A stretch of 64,000 nucleotides of DNA from Enterovirga rhinocerotis (lineage in GTDB: Bacteria > Pseudomonadota > Alphaproteobacteria > Rhizobiales > Beijerinckiaceae): assembly GCF_004363955.1 (NCBI RefSeq), contig NZ_SNZR01000016.1:124001-188000 (forward strand), read 5' to 3'. A program made the translations under genes and the position numbers. The stretch's first letter is position 1. Every line of letters begins with the position of its first letter. Of the stretch, positions 1-7,777 are shown one piece after another. A model generated the notes under the pieces. That model had not been told where the DNA came from. It ran no database searches and saw only the letters and a program-made list of their open reading frames with translations.

Positions 1-426
1 GACCTCGGGGGATTTCGCCCCGTGCGGGTCCTGTCGGGATCGGCTCTTCTCCTGACGGAGGGCCCGAGGGACACGATCCCCGACGCGTCTCAGCCCGTCG
101 TCATCGTCGCATCGGGAGTCGGGGGAGGCGAGCATGGCGATCAGGCGTCTCGCTCCTCCTTCGCGCGGGAGGCTATGGCGACGGTCGCGGGGGTGAGCGA
201 TCTCATCGTCGACGACGATACCAGCTTCGAGAAGGACGGCGCCTCCTGGAGCCGGCTCGCCGGTTTCGGCACCTATCGCGCCTCCAGCGAGGCGATCTGG
301 GTCGTGCAGGTCGTCCGCTTCGCACCGGGCGGCTATATCCGCACGGTCGCGATCACGCGTGCTCACGACAAGGATCGGCTCGCCGACCGGATCGACGCGG
401 TCGCGGGGTCGGTGAAGCCGAAGTGA
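1..426 (+). CDS. Hypothetical protein, 5' truncated by window edge
   Basis: The reading frame is open from base 1 to a TGA at 424-426, so the true start may lie outside the window; an internal GTG at 22 is the first possible start inside it. The C-terminal half (VVQVVRFAPGGYIRTVAI and a basic end) looks like an ordinary folded protein. I do not recognise a family. The next gene converges on it 15 bases downstream. The N-terminal part visible here is low in recognisable structure, so the call rests on frame openness and the C-terminal composition. Confidence 0.5.
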   Translation, partial: DLGGFRPVRVLSGSALLLTEGPRDTIPDASQPVVIVASGVGGGEHGDQASRSSFAREAMATVAGVSDLIVDDDTSFEKDGASWSRLAGFGTYRASSEAIWVVQVVRFAPGGYIRTVAITRAHDKDRLADRIDAVAGSVKPK

Positions 427-441
427 TGCCGGGCCTCGGCC

Positions 442-792
442 TCAGCCGATGGGTCCCTTGAACACGAAGAAGGCTCCCGCCACGATCAGCGCGAAGCCGA
501 CGGCGTGGTTCCAGGTGAAGGCCTCCCGCAGGTAGGTGACCGAGAAGATCGCGAAGACCGCGAGGGTGATCACCTCCTGCATCGTCTTCAGTTCGGCGGC
601 GCTCCAATAGGTGTGGCCGATGCGGTTCGCCGGCACCGCGAGCCAGTATTCGAAGAAGGCGATGCCCCAGCTCGCCATCACGACGATCCAGAGCGGCTGG
701 TTGCCGAAGCGAAGATGACCGTACCAGGCGAAGGTCATGAAGACGTTGGAGGCGACGAGCAGCAGGACCGGGAGATAGGCGGCGACGGGCAT
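442..792 (-). CDS. DMT-superfamily small membrane protein (DUF486)
   Basis: A 116-residue protein with four hydrophobic segments, matching the size and pattern of the DUF486 family of small drug/metabolite-transporter-like proteins. Recognisable segments are LPVLLLVASNVFMTFAWYGH at the N-terminus, the central FEYWLAVPANRIGH and the C-terminal GFALIVAGAFFVFKG. I chose the ATG at 792 because it puts the first helix directly at the N-terminus; the longer frame from 897 adds a charged, low-complexity leader. The transported substrate is not known for the family. It is a single gene, divergent from sppA. Confidence 0.85.
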   Translation of the reverse strand: MPVAAYLPVLLLVASNVFMTFAWYGHLRFGNQPLWIVVMASWGIAFFEYWLAVPANRIGHTYWSAAELKTMQEVITLAVFAIFSVTYLREAFTWNHAVGFALIVAGAFFVFKGPIG

Positions 793-950
793 GGGGATCT
801 CGCACGGGTGAGGCCGAGGGGTTTCGCGCTTTGCACCCATCGGGGCGTTTCGCCCAGGGGCTCCTGGGCCGCGGCGGCGGTCGCTTGCGGCGAGCATGGG
901 CTCGGGGCTAGGGTGCGCCGCCCGCCAGACCGGGCTGCACGGACCTCCTG

Positions 951-1922
951 ATGGCAGCGGATGCCGAATTGATGGCCGACCGGAGACGTCTCCGGCGGAA
1001 ACTGACGCTGTGGCGGGTGCTGACCTTCGCCGTGTTGATGGTCGCCGTGGTCGGGCTGGGCATCCTCGCCTCGGGCCGGGCCGGGCGCCTCGGGGTCGCC
1101 CAGCAGCAGATCGCCCGCATCTCGGTGACGGGGATGATCACCGGCGATTCGCGCATGGCCGACCTCTTCCGCCGGGTCGGCAATTCCTCCTCCGTCTCCG
1201 GAGTCGTGATCTCGATCTCGTCGCCGGGCGGCACCACCACCGGTTCGGAGGAGCTGTATCGGGGCATCCGCGAGCTCGCGGCCAAGAAGCCGACCGTGGC
1301 CTTCGTGGACGGCACCGCGGCCTCGGGCGGCTACATCACCGCCCTTGGGGCCGACCGGATCGTGGCGCGCGAGACCTCGCTCGTCGGCTCGATCGGCGTC
1401 CTCTTCCAATATCCCGATCTCTCGAAGCTCCTCGGCAATGTCGGGGTGGCGGTCGAGGCCGTGAAGTCGAGCCCGCTCAAGGCCGAGCCCTCGGGCGTCA
1501 GGCCGACGACCCCCGAGGCGAGGGCTGCGCTCCAGGCGGTCGTCAACGACACCTACGCCTGGTTCAAGACGCTCGTTCAGACGCGCCGCGGCCTGTCCGA
1601 GGCAGAGCTCGCCGAGGTCTCCGACGGCCGCATCTTCAGCGCCCGCCAGGGATTGCCGCTCAAGCTCGTCGACGAGCTCGGCTCGGAACGCGACGCGATC
1701 GCCTGGATGGTCCGCGAGCGGAAGGTGACGCCGAACCTGCCGGTCCGTGACTGGAAGGTCGCGGGACGCTCCCGCTTCTCGCTCTGGACGGCGGCCGCCT
1801 TCGGGGCCGAACTGGTGGGACAGGCCGAATTCGCCCAATCGATCCGCCACGCCGCCTCCCTGTCGGCGCAGGCGCCGCTTCAGGGCCTGCTCGCGCTCTG
1901 GCAGCCCTCTCTCGACCGATGA
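951..1922 (+). CDS. sppA: Signal peptide peptidase SppA, S49 serine protease
   Basis: An inner-membrane protease of 323 residues that degrades cleaved signal peptides. One N-terminal membrane helix (about residues 22-41) is followed by a short-form S49 catalytic domain. The nucleophile is Ser125 in [15 protein letters not shown] and the general base is Lys177 in SSPLKAEP, the Ser/Lys dyad expected of the family. The short length fits the alphaproteobacterial form with one protease domain rather than the 600-residue E. coli form. It ends seven bases before ihfB, so the two are probably co-transcribed, an arrangement common in this order. Confidence 0.95.
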   Translation: MAADAELMADRRRLRRKLTLWRVLTFAVLMVAVVGLGILASGRAGRLGVAQQQIARISVTGMITGDSRMADLFRRVGNSSSVSGVVISISSPGGTTTGSEELYRGIRELAAKKPTVAFVDGTAASGGYITALGADRIVARETSLVGSIGVLFQYPDLSKLLGNVGVAVEAVKSSPLKAEPSGVRPTTPEARAALQAVVNDTYAWFKTLVQTRRGLSEAELAEVSDGRIFSARQGLPLKLVDELGSERDAIAWMVRERKVTPNLPVRDWKVAGRSRFSLWTAAAFGAELVGQAEFAQSIRHAASLSAQAPLQGLLALWQPSLDR

Positions 1923-1929
1923 GGCCGCG

Positions 1930-2232
1930 ATGATCAAATCGGAACTCGTCCTTCGGATCGCCGCCCAGAATCCGCATCTCTACCAGCGCGATGTCGAGAC
2001 GATCGTGAACGCGATCCTCGACACGATCGCCGAAGCGCTCGCCCGGGGCGACCGGGTCGAACTGCGCGGCTTCGGCGCCTTCTCGATCAAGAAGCGGGAC
2101 GCCCGCGCGGGACGCAACCCGCGCACGGGCGAGGCGGTCTCGGTTCAGGAGAAGGTGGTCCCGGTCTTCAAGACCGGGAAGGAAATGCGCAAGCGCCTGA
2201 ACCTCGAGCCCATCCAGCCCGCGGGGTCCTGA
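1930..2232 (+). CDS. ihfB: Integration host factor beta subunit
   Basis: A 100-residue HU/IHF-family DNA-bending protein that pairs with IHF alpha (not in this window) to bend DNA at specific sites in transcription, replication and recombination. It has the typical start MIKSELV, the helix pair, and the beta-ribbon arm signature [20 protein letters not shown], with the proline that intercalates DNA in RNPRTGE. I started at the ATG at 1930 rather than the upstream in-frame GTG-like starts because this gives the normal family length and N-terminus. It lies between sppA and lapA in one operon. Confidence 0.95.
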   Translation: MIKSELVLRIAAQNPHLYQRDVETIVNAILDTIAEALARGDRVELRGFGAFSIKKRDARAGRNPRTGEAVSVQEKVVPVFKTGKEMRKRLNLEPIQPAGS

Positions 2233-2327
2233 CCCTCCGGCGCGGCGACCGGGGACCGGATCGCCGCCGCCATCCCGAACCGCCGCCGGATGGCGGCCAT
2301 CCCGAAGAAGCCAGCCGGACCCATCCC

Positions 2328-2669
2328 ATGCTCGCGCTGCTCAAGGCCATCATCTTCCTTCCGATCGCGGTGATCGTCATCCTCCTGTCGATCGCCAATC
2401 GCGGGATCGTGCCGGTCTCGTTCGACCCCTTCGCGCGCGGAGCGCCGGAATTCGTCGTGAACGTGCCGCTCTATGCGCTCGTGCTCGGCGCGCTCGCGGT
2501 CGGCGTCGTGCTCGGCGGGACGGGAGCCTGGCTCGCGGCCGGGCGCCAGCGCCGCAGCGGACGCGCCTCGCGCCGCGAGGCGAACCGCCTGCGGCGGGAG
2601 ACGGACCGTCTGCGCACCGATCTCGCCGAGACCCGGACGGCTCTGCCGGCGCCGCGCCGGGCGGCGTGA
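2328..2669 (+). CDS. LapA-domain membrane protein (DUF1049)
   Basis: A 113-residue protein with two membrane helices (about residues 5-22 and 45-72) joined by a short loop, then a charged C-terminal tail rich in Arg and Glu that looks like a coiled coil (ANRLRRETDRLRTDLAETR). This is the lipopolysaccharide assembly protein A domain. In enterobacteria LapA works with LapB to tune LPS synthesis. In this order the gene sits between ihfB and trpF, as here, and its role is not well established. The start is the ATG at 2328. Confidence 0.85.
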   Translation: MLALLKAIIFLPIAVIVILLSIANRGIVPVSFDPFARGAPEFVVNVPLYALVLGALAVGVVLGGTGAWLAAGRQRRSGRASRREANRLRRETDRLRTDLAETRTALPAPRRAA

Positions 2670-2810
2670 CGCGCACGATCGCTGCGGCGGGCCGCCGGCC
2701 CGCCATGTCGATGTGGTCGCCAGGGCGGTTTCCCCTGGATACGGCATGGTCTATAGGCCGCCGATGAAGAGCCGCCCCACCGGCGGCTTGCGGCTCTGTC
2801 CGGCATCCCG

Positions 2811-3518
2811 ATGTCCCTCGTGAAGATCTGCGGCCTGCGGACGCCCGAGACGCTCGAGGCGGCTTTGGCCGCCGGGGCGGACATGGTCGGCTTCGTGCGC
2901 TTCGCGCGCTCCCCGCGGCATGTCGATCTCGAACTCGGACGCGCTCTGTCCCGGGAGGCCGCGGGCCGTGCCCGGCGCGTGCTCCTGCTCGTCGATCCGA
3001 CCGACGGCGAGCTCGACGAGACCATCCGCGCGATCGAGCCCGATCTCGTCCAGCTCCATGGCGGGGAATCGCCCGAGCGCGTCGCTGCGATCCGTTCGGC
3101 CACCGGCAGGCCGGTCATGAAGGCCCTGCCGATCGGCGAACGGGCCGACCTCGCCCGGATCGACGCCTATCGCGACGCTGCCGATCGCATCCTGCTCGAC
3201 GCGAAGCCGCCGAAGGACGCCGCTCTTCCGGGCGGGAACGGGATCGCCTTCGATTGGTCGCTGCTGGGCGACCTGCCGGGGCGTGCCGGGTCCGCGACGC
3301 CGCTCTGCGCCGCCCTCGGCATGACGGCGGCGACCCGCCCGCGCCCGGACCTGATGCTCTCCGGCGGGCTGACGCCCGAGACGGTCGGGGAGGCGATCCG
3401 GATCTCGGGCCTTGCCGCCGTCGACGTCTCCTCCGGGGTCGAATCGCGTCCGGGAGAGAAGGACACGGCGAAGATCGCAGCCTTCGTCCGGGCCGCCCGA
3501 GCGGCCTTCGCCGCCTGA
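2811..3518 (+). CDS. trpF: Phosphoribosylanthranilate isomerase
   Basis: Converts N-(5-phosphoribosyl)anthranilate to CdRP in tryptophan synthesis. The TIM-barrel motifs are all present: [10 protein letters not shown] at the start with the catalytic Cys, [26 protein letters not shown], and the phosphate-binding end [15 protein letters not shown]. At 235 residues it is slightly longer than usual because of about 20 extra residues ([20 protein letters not shown]) just before the LSGGL strand. The extra piece lies on a loop and the catalytic residues are intact. trpB follows 74 bases downstream. Confidence 0.95.
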   Translation: MSLVKICGLRTPETLEAALAAGADMVGFVRFARSPRHVDLELGRALSREAAGRARRVLLLVDPTDGELDETIRAIEPDLVQLHGGESPERVAAIRSATGRPVMKALPIGERADLARIDAYRDAADRILLDAKPPKDAALPGGNGIAFDWSLLGDLPGRAGSATPLCAALGMTAATRPRPDLMLSGGLTPETVGEAIRISGLAAVDVSSGVESRPGEKDTAKIAAFVRAARAAFAA

Positions 3519-3592
3519 CATATTGTAATCGCCCGCCATTTGCGGAAAACCGGATGCCTCTTCCGCAGCAGGCTCCAGGACAGGAGATTGGC

Positions 3593-4828
3593 GTGACCGC
3601 CTCGACCGCCGATACGGCGCCCACGACCCCGAACACCTACCGGGCCGGTCCCGACGAGCGCGGCATGTTCGGCATCTTCGGCGGGCGCTTCGTCGCCGAG
3701 ACGCTGATGCCGAACATCCTCGAGCTCGAGCGCGAATACGAGCGCGCCAAGGCCGATCCCGCCTTCAAGGCGGAGATGGACCATAATCTGGAACATTATG
3801 TCGGCCGGCCCTCGCCCCTCTATTTCGCCGAGCGCCTGACGGAGCATCTGGGCGGCGCCAAGATCTACCTCAAGCGCGAGGAGCTGAACCACACCGGCTC
3901 CCACAAGGTGAACAACGTCACCGGGCAGATCCTGCTCGCGCGGCGCATGGGCAAGAAGCGGATCATCGCGGAGACGGGCGCGGGCCAGCACGGCGTCGCG
4001 ACGGCGACGCTGTGCGCGCGGTTCGGCCTGCCCTGCGTCGTCTATATGGGCGCGGTCGATGTCGAGCGGCAGATGCCGAACGTCATCCGCATGAGGATGC
4101 TCGGCGCCGAGGTCGTCCCCGTCCAGTCGGGCACGAAGACGCTCAAGGACGCCATGAACGAGGCGCTCCGCGACTGGGTCACGAATGTCGCCGACACGTT
4201 CTATTGCATCGGCACGGTGGCGGGCCCCCATCCCTATCCGGCCATGGTGCGCGACTTCCAATGCATCATCGGCCAGGAGACGCGTGAGCAGATGCTGAAG
4301 GCCGAGGGGCGGCTGCCGGATTCGCTCATCGCCTGCATCGGCGGCGGCTCGAACGCGATGGGGCTGTTCCACCCCTTCCTCGACGACCGCGACGTCAAGA
4401 TCTGGGGCGTCGAGGCGGCGGGGCACGGTCTCGACAGCCTGCACGCGGCCTCGCTGACCGGCGGGCGTCCGGGCGTGCTGCACGGCAACCGCACCTATCT
4501 CCTCATGGACGAGGACGGGCAGATCAACGACGCCCACTCGATCTCGGCCGGGCTCGATTATCCCGGCATCGGGCCGGAGCATTCCTGGCTGCACGAGACC
4601 GGGCGCGTCACCTACATCTCGGCGACGGACGAGGAGGCGCTCGAGGCCTTCCAGCTCCTCTCGCGGCTCGAAGGCATCATCCCGGCCCTCGAATCGGCCC
4701 ATGCCCTCGCCAAGGTGAAGGACCTCGCCCCCACCCTGCCGAAGGATCACCTGATGGTGGTCAATCTCTCGGGCCGCGGCGACAAGGACGTGCCGCAGGT
4801 CGGCGAACTGCTGGCGGGGCGGCTGTAG
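3593..4828 (+). CDS. trpB: Tryptophan synthase beta chain
   Basis: Condenses indole with L-serine to make tryptophan, using pyridoxal phosphate. The cofactor lysine is in HTGSHKVNN (about residue 105), the phosphate loop is GGGSNAMG, and the subunit-interface glutamate region is [10 protein letters not shown] chose the GTG at 3593 (411 residues) because AGGAGA lies seven bases before it. The ATG at 3554 would add 13 residues and has no ribosome-binding site. trpA, which normally follows, is not present downstream; the alpha subunit must be encoded elsewhere. Confidence 0.96.
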   Translation: MTASTADTAPTTPNTYRAGPDERGMFGIFGGRFVAETLMPNILELEREYERAKADPAFKAEMDHNLEHYVGRPSPLYFAERLTEHLGGAKIYLKREELNHTGSHKVNNVTGQILLARRMGKKRIIAETGAGQHGVATATLCARFGLPCVVYMGAVDVERQMPNVIRMRMLGAEVVPVQSGTKTLKDAMNEALRDWVTNVADTFYCIGTVAGPHPYPAMVRDFQCIIGQETREQMLKAEGRLPDSLIACIGGGSNAMGLFHPFLDDRDVKIWGVEAAGHGLDSLHAASLTGGRPGVLHGNRTYLLMDEDGQINDAHSISAGLDYPGIGPEHSWLHETGRVTYISATDEEALEAFQLLSRLEGIIPALESAHALAKVKDLAPTLPKDHLMVVNLSGRGDKDVPQVGELLAGRL

Positions 4829-4837
4829 CGTTCCGTC

Positions 4838-5029
4838 ATGTTCGGAGCTCGGCGTCGCTGCAGGGCATGCGAGCACGTCGGCCCAGGGTGGATCGTCTGC
4901 CCGAACTGCCGGGCGCCGTTCTCGCCTGAGCGGAACCATCGCTGGCAAAGCCGGCTGGCGACCGCCCTCCTCGTCGTCGTGGCGGTTGTCATCCTCTGCC
5001 GCTGGCTCATCGCCGAAGGCGCGAGTTAG
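4838..5029 (+). CDS. Small zinc-ribbon membrane protein, hypothetical
   Basis: A 63-residue protein starting nine bases after trpB. Two CxxC knuckles (CRAC at residues 8-11 and CPNC at 21-24) form a probable zinc ribbon, followed by one membrane helix (about residues 41-58, ATALLVVVAVVILCRWLIA). Such proteins can tether a metal-binding head to the inner face of the membrane. No function can be named. The short length and close spacing to trpB suggest co-transcription; the alternative is a chance frame, but the two CxxC pairs and the clean helix argue against that. Confidence 0.55.
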   Translation: MFGARRRCRACEHVGPGWIVCPNCRAPFSPERNHRWQSRLATALLVVVAVVILCRWLIAEGAS

Positions 5030-5047
5030 ACTGGAAGACGCCAGCTC

Positions 5048-5320
5048 TCAGCGCCTGTAATGGAAGCGGCAGGCCAGGATTTCGAGCGCCTGATCCTCGC
5101 CGGTCCCGGTGACACGGTAGACAAGCCGGTGCTCGCTCGTGAGGCGGCGTGACCAGAAGCCCTTGAGGTTTCCGCGTAGGGGTTCGGGTTTGCCGATCCC
5201 CTGGAAGGGCGAGCGCCGGGTATCGCGGATCAGGTCGTTGATGCGCGATACCATGGCGGGATCATGCGCCTGCCAGAACAGGTAGTCGGCCCACGCCGTG
5301 GGGGCGAAGAGGATCCTCAT
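5048..5320 (-). CDS. yoeB: YoeB-type mRNA interferase toxin
   Basis: A 90-residue toxin of the Txe/YoeB family, which cuts mRNA in the ribosomal A site when freed from its antitoxin. Family features are the N-terminal FAPTAWADYLFW, the central GKPEPLRGNLKGFWSRRL, the HRLVYRV strand with the catalytic Arg, and the C-terminal catalytic CRFHYRR (His and Tyr). Its ATG at 5320 overlaps the antitoxin stop by four bases (ATGA), showing translational coupling with the antitoxin made first. Confidence 0.93.
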   Translation of the reverse strand: MRILFAPTAWADYLFWQAHDPAMVSRINDLIRDTRRSPFQGIGKPEPLRGNLKGFWSRRLTSEHRLVYRVTGTGEDQALEILACRFHYRR

Positions 5321-5571
5321 CCCTCCGGAAGCTCGAAGAGAATACCCTCCCCGCGGTCGAGCTGGCCGATGCCCTCCTGCAGTTGCGCTGCGTTGGCCTC
5401 GTTGCCGAGGAGATGAAGGGTCTCTCGCAGCCCCTCCAGTTCGGCGAGCGGCAGGATGACGACCGCCTCCTTCTTACCGCGCGTGACGACGAGTTCCGTC
5501 CGATCGCTGAGGACCCGGTCGAGATGGGACGCCATATTGGCGCGAAGCTCGCTGAAGCTGACAGTGGTCAC
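5317..5571 (-). CDS. yefM: YefM/Phd-family antitoxin
   Basis: An 84-residue antitoxin that binds YoeB and represses its own operon. The N-terminal TTVSFSELRANMASHLDRVL is the Phd/YefM DNA-binding fold, followed by VTRGKKEAVVILPLAELEGL and an acidic, probably disordered tail that would wrap the toxin. I chose the GTG at 5571 because the Phd domain begins there; the longer frame from 5679 runs through the promoter and operator. A pair of TGTACA-type sites lies just upstream (5582-5599). Confidence 0.9.
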   Translation of the reverse strand: MTTVSFSELRANMASHLDRVLSDRTELVVTRGKKEAVVILPLAELEGLRETLHLLGNEANAAQLQEGIGQLDRGEGILFELPEG

Positions 5572-5581
5572 GGCCGTTATC

Positions 5582-5599
5582 CGTACAGGATGATGTACA
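5582..5599 (-). promoter_or_regulatory. Probable YefM-YoeB operator, paired TGTACA boxes
   Basis: A perfect palindrome TGTACA (5594-5599) and a one-mismatch copy CGTACA (5582-5587) lie 11-28 bases before the antitoxin start, with centres 12 bases apart. In E. coli the YefM operator is built from TGTACA cores at about this spacing (from memory). A -10-like TATAGA lies next to the first box, so bound repressor would cover the promoter. Confidence 0.7.
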
Positions 5600-5635
5600 T
5601 CTATAGCGCGGTTGCGGCCGTTGGCAATCGGGGCC

Positions 5636-5881
5636 TCAGGGGCGGTCGTCATCCGCGGCGTGGACCCGGCGCTGGGCATAGGAGCGCACGAGAAGCTCGG
5701 CCACCAGCACGAGTGCGGTGCCGCCGCCGATCAGCCACCAGCGATAGGGCACGAGCCCCTCGAAGAAGAAGAACGTCAGGAACCCGAGGGTGCTGGCGAT
5801 CGACCCTGCGAGCGAGAGGAGCTTCAGGAGGAAGATCGGGCCGACGGTCTTCGCGGCGAACTGGGCGGCGTCCTTGTCCAT
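5636..5881 (-). CDS. Small two-helix membrane protein, hypothetical
   Basis: An 81-residue protein with two membrane helices (about residues 20-40 and 47-66) and a charged C-terminus (SYAQRRVHAADDDRP). I do not recognise the family. It reads in the same direction as the YefM-YoeB pair and ends 64 bases before the antitoxin start, but the antitoxin has its own operator in that gap, so the two are probably separate units. Confidence 0.65.
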   Translation of the reverse strand: MDKDAAQFAAKTVGPIFLLKLLSLAGSIASTLGFLTFFFFEGLVPYRWWLIGGGTALVLVAELLVRSYAQRRVHAADDDRP

Positions 5882-5926
5882 CGGGGCCTTATACCGGCTG
5901 GGCGCCGCGAGGGCGAGCCCGGCCCG

Positions 5927-6832
5927 TCATCCCGGCATCAGCACCTCGTCGGCGAAGAGCCGTCCGGCCCAGTCCATGAAGACCTTCAGCCGGCGCGAGA
6001 GGCGGCTGCGATGCGCGTAGACGAAGGCGAGCGGCATCGGCTCGGCCCGCAGATCGGGCATCACCTCGACGAGGTCGCCCGCGGCGAGGTGGTCGCGCAC
6101 GTCGTAGGCCGGGATCTGGATCAGGCCGAGGCCCGCGAGGCAGCAGGCGATATAGGTCTCGGCGCAATTGACCGTGACCTGACGTGGGACCTCGACCCGG
6201 TGGGTCTCCCCGTCCCGGACATACTCCCACTCCGCGATCCGGCCCGAGCCCGGCGAGGCGTAGCCCACCTCGAGATGGGCCGCGAGATCGGCGACCTCGC
6301 GCGGTGCGCCGTGCCGGGCGAGATAGGCCGGGCTCGCGCAATTGATGAGCGGCAGGTCGCCGATCGGCCGCGCGATCAGCCCCTCGTCGCCGACGCCGCC
6401 CACCCTGACGGCGCAGTCGAACCCGCCCTCGACGAGATCGACCGGCCGGTCCTCGACCCCGATCTCCAGCTCGAGCTCGGGATAGCGCGCGAAGAAGTCC
6501 GGCAGGGCGGGCGCCACGACGAGCCGGCCGAACCGGCCCGGCACGCTGACCCGCAATCGTCCGCGGGCGGGTGAGCCGCCCCGGAACAGCGTCTCGGCAT
6601 CCTCGTAATCGGCAAGGAGCCGCAGGCAGCGTTCGTAGAAGGCCGCCCCGTCCGGGGTCAGTGAGACGCGGCGGGTCGTCCGATGGAGGAGCGTCGTGCC
6701 GAGCCGCGTCTCCAGATCCTTGACGCAGGTCGAGACCGAGGAGCGCGGCATGCGCAGTGTCTCGGCCGCCCGCGAGAAGCTCTCGCAGTCGACGACGCGG
6801 GCGAAGACGCGCAGGGCATCGAGGCGGTCCAT
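5927..6832 (-). CDS. LysR-family transcriptional regulator
   Basis: A 301-residue regulator. The N-terminal winged helix-turn-helix (residues 1-60) has the family pattern LRVFARVVDCESFSRAAETL, then a linker helix and a periplasmic-binding-like effector domain (about residues 90-295). It is the DsdC/AaeR-type branch common in proteobacteria. It is divergent from the SDR gene at 6938 with 105 bases between the starts, the usual layout of a LysR regulator and its target, so it probably controls that gene. The effector cannot be read from the sequence. Confidence 0.93.
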   Translation of the reverse strand: MDRLDALRVFARVVDCESFSRAAETLRMPRSSVSTCVKDLETRLGTTLLHRTTRRVSLTPDGAAFYERCLRLLADYEDAETLFRGGSPARGRLRVSVPGRFGRLVVAPALPDFFARYPELELEIGVEDRPVDLVEGGFDCAVRVGGVGDEGLIARPIGDLPLINCASPAYLARHGAPREVADLAAHLEVGYASPGSGRIAEWEYVRDGETHRVEVPRQVTVNCAETYIACCLAGLGLIQIPAYDVRDHLAAGDLVEVMPDLRAEPMPLAFVYAHRSRLSRRLKVFMDWAGRLFADEVLMPG

Positions 6833-6937
6833 GGGATTGTTCGCTCATGTCGACAGGTTTGGTCGGAACGATGATATTTATCCTGCGTCACCGCGACAAT
6901 AGCCTGCTCCCGACACCACGAAAGCGGGAGAGAGCAC

Positions 6938-7711
6938 ATGGCGGATCACGGTCTGAAGGGGAAGGTCGCGCTCGTCGCGGGGGGCGCGAAGAATCTTGGC
7001 GGATTGATCTCGCGCGACCTCGCGCAGCAGGGCGTCAAGGCCGTCGCGCTGCATTACAACAGCGCCGAGAGCGAGGCTGCGGCGAACGAGACCGTCGCGG
7101 CCGTGCGGGCGGCGGGTGCGGAGGCTGTGGCGCTCGCCGGCGACCTCACCTCTGCGGCGGCGATGGAGAGGTTGTTCGCCGATACCGTCGCGGCCGTGGG
7201 CCGGCCGGACATCGCCATCAACACGGTCGGCAAGGTGCTCAAGAAGCCCATGGCCGAGACCACCGAGGCCGACTACGACGAGATGTCGGCGGTGAATGCG
7301 AAGGCGGCCTTCTTCTTCCTCAAGGAAGCCGGCCGGACCGTGAACGACAACGGCAAGGTGCTGACCCTCGTCACCTCGCTCCTCGGCGCCTACACGCCCT
7401 TCTACGCGTCCTATGCGGGCACCAAGGCGCCGGTCGAGCATTTCACCCGGGCGGCCTCGAAGGAATTCGGCGAGCGGGGCATCTCGGTGAACGCGATCGG
7501 CCCCGGCCCGATGGACACGCCCTTCTTCTACCCGGCCGAGGGTGCCGATGCCGTCGCCTATCACAAGACCGCCGCCGCCCTCTCCGGCTTCAGCAAGACG
7601 GGGCTCACCGATATCGAGGACATCATCCCCTTCATCCGCCTCCTGGTCTCGGACGGATGGTGGATGACCGGCCAGACGATCCTCGTGAACGGCGGCTACA
7701 CGACGAAGTGA
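6938..7711 (+). CDS. SDR-family NAD(P)-dependent oxidoreductase
   Basis: A classical short-chain dehydrogenase of 257 residues. The nucleotide-binding start is VALVAGGAKNLGG, with the glycine-rich turn slightly altered (GGAKNLGG instead of TGxxxGxG), followed by GDLTS. The NNAG-equivalent motif is altered to NTVGK. The catalytic Tyr and Lys are in YAGTK with the Ser in VTSLLGAY. The C-terminal WMTGQTILVNGG is typical. A GGGAGAG ribosome-binding site precedes the ATG. The substrate is unknown; the divergent LysR gene is its likely regulator. Confidence 0.93.
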   Translation: MADHGLKGKVALVAGGAKNLGGLISRDLAQQGVKAVALHYNSAESEAAANETVAAVRAAGAEAVALAGDLTSAAAMERLFADTVAAVGRPDIAINTVGKVLKKPMAETTEADYDEMSAVNAKAAFFFLKEAGRTVNDNGKVLTLVTSLLGAYTPFYASYAGTKAPVEHFTRAASKEFGERGISVNAIGPGPMDTPFFYPAEGADAVAYHKTAAALSGFSKTGLTDIEDIIPFIRLLVSDGWWMTGQTILVNGGYTTK

Positions 7712-7720
7712 AGTCTGCTC

Positions 7721-7749
7721 GTCCGGCGCGGATCTCTTGCGCGCCGGAC
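7721..7749. terminator. Hairpin between convergent genes
   Basis: A perfect 10-base stem (GTCCGGCGCG with CGCGCCGGAC) and a nine-base loop sits between the 3' ends of the SDR gene and the Ntn hydrolase gene. There is no long T tract, but its place and stability suit a shared terminator. Confidence 0.5.
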
Positions 7750-7777
7750 GTCTTGCGCCGGATCGGGGAAGCCGCGG

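Noticed and set aside
6865-6889. GGAAC-N16-CGTC before the SDR gene, as a possible EcfG promoter
   Set aside because: The spacer is 16 and the -10 box has only three of four bases. It lies in the LysR/SDR gap, where a LysR-controlled promoter is more likely.
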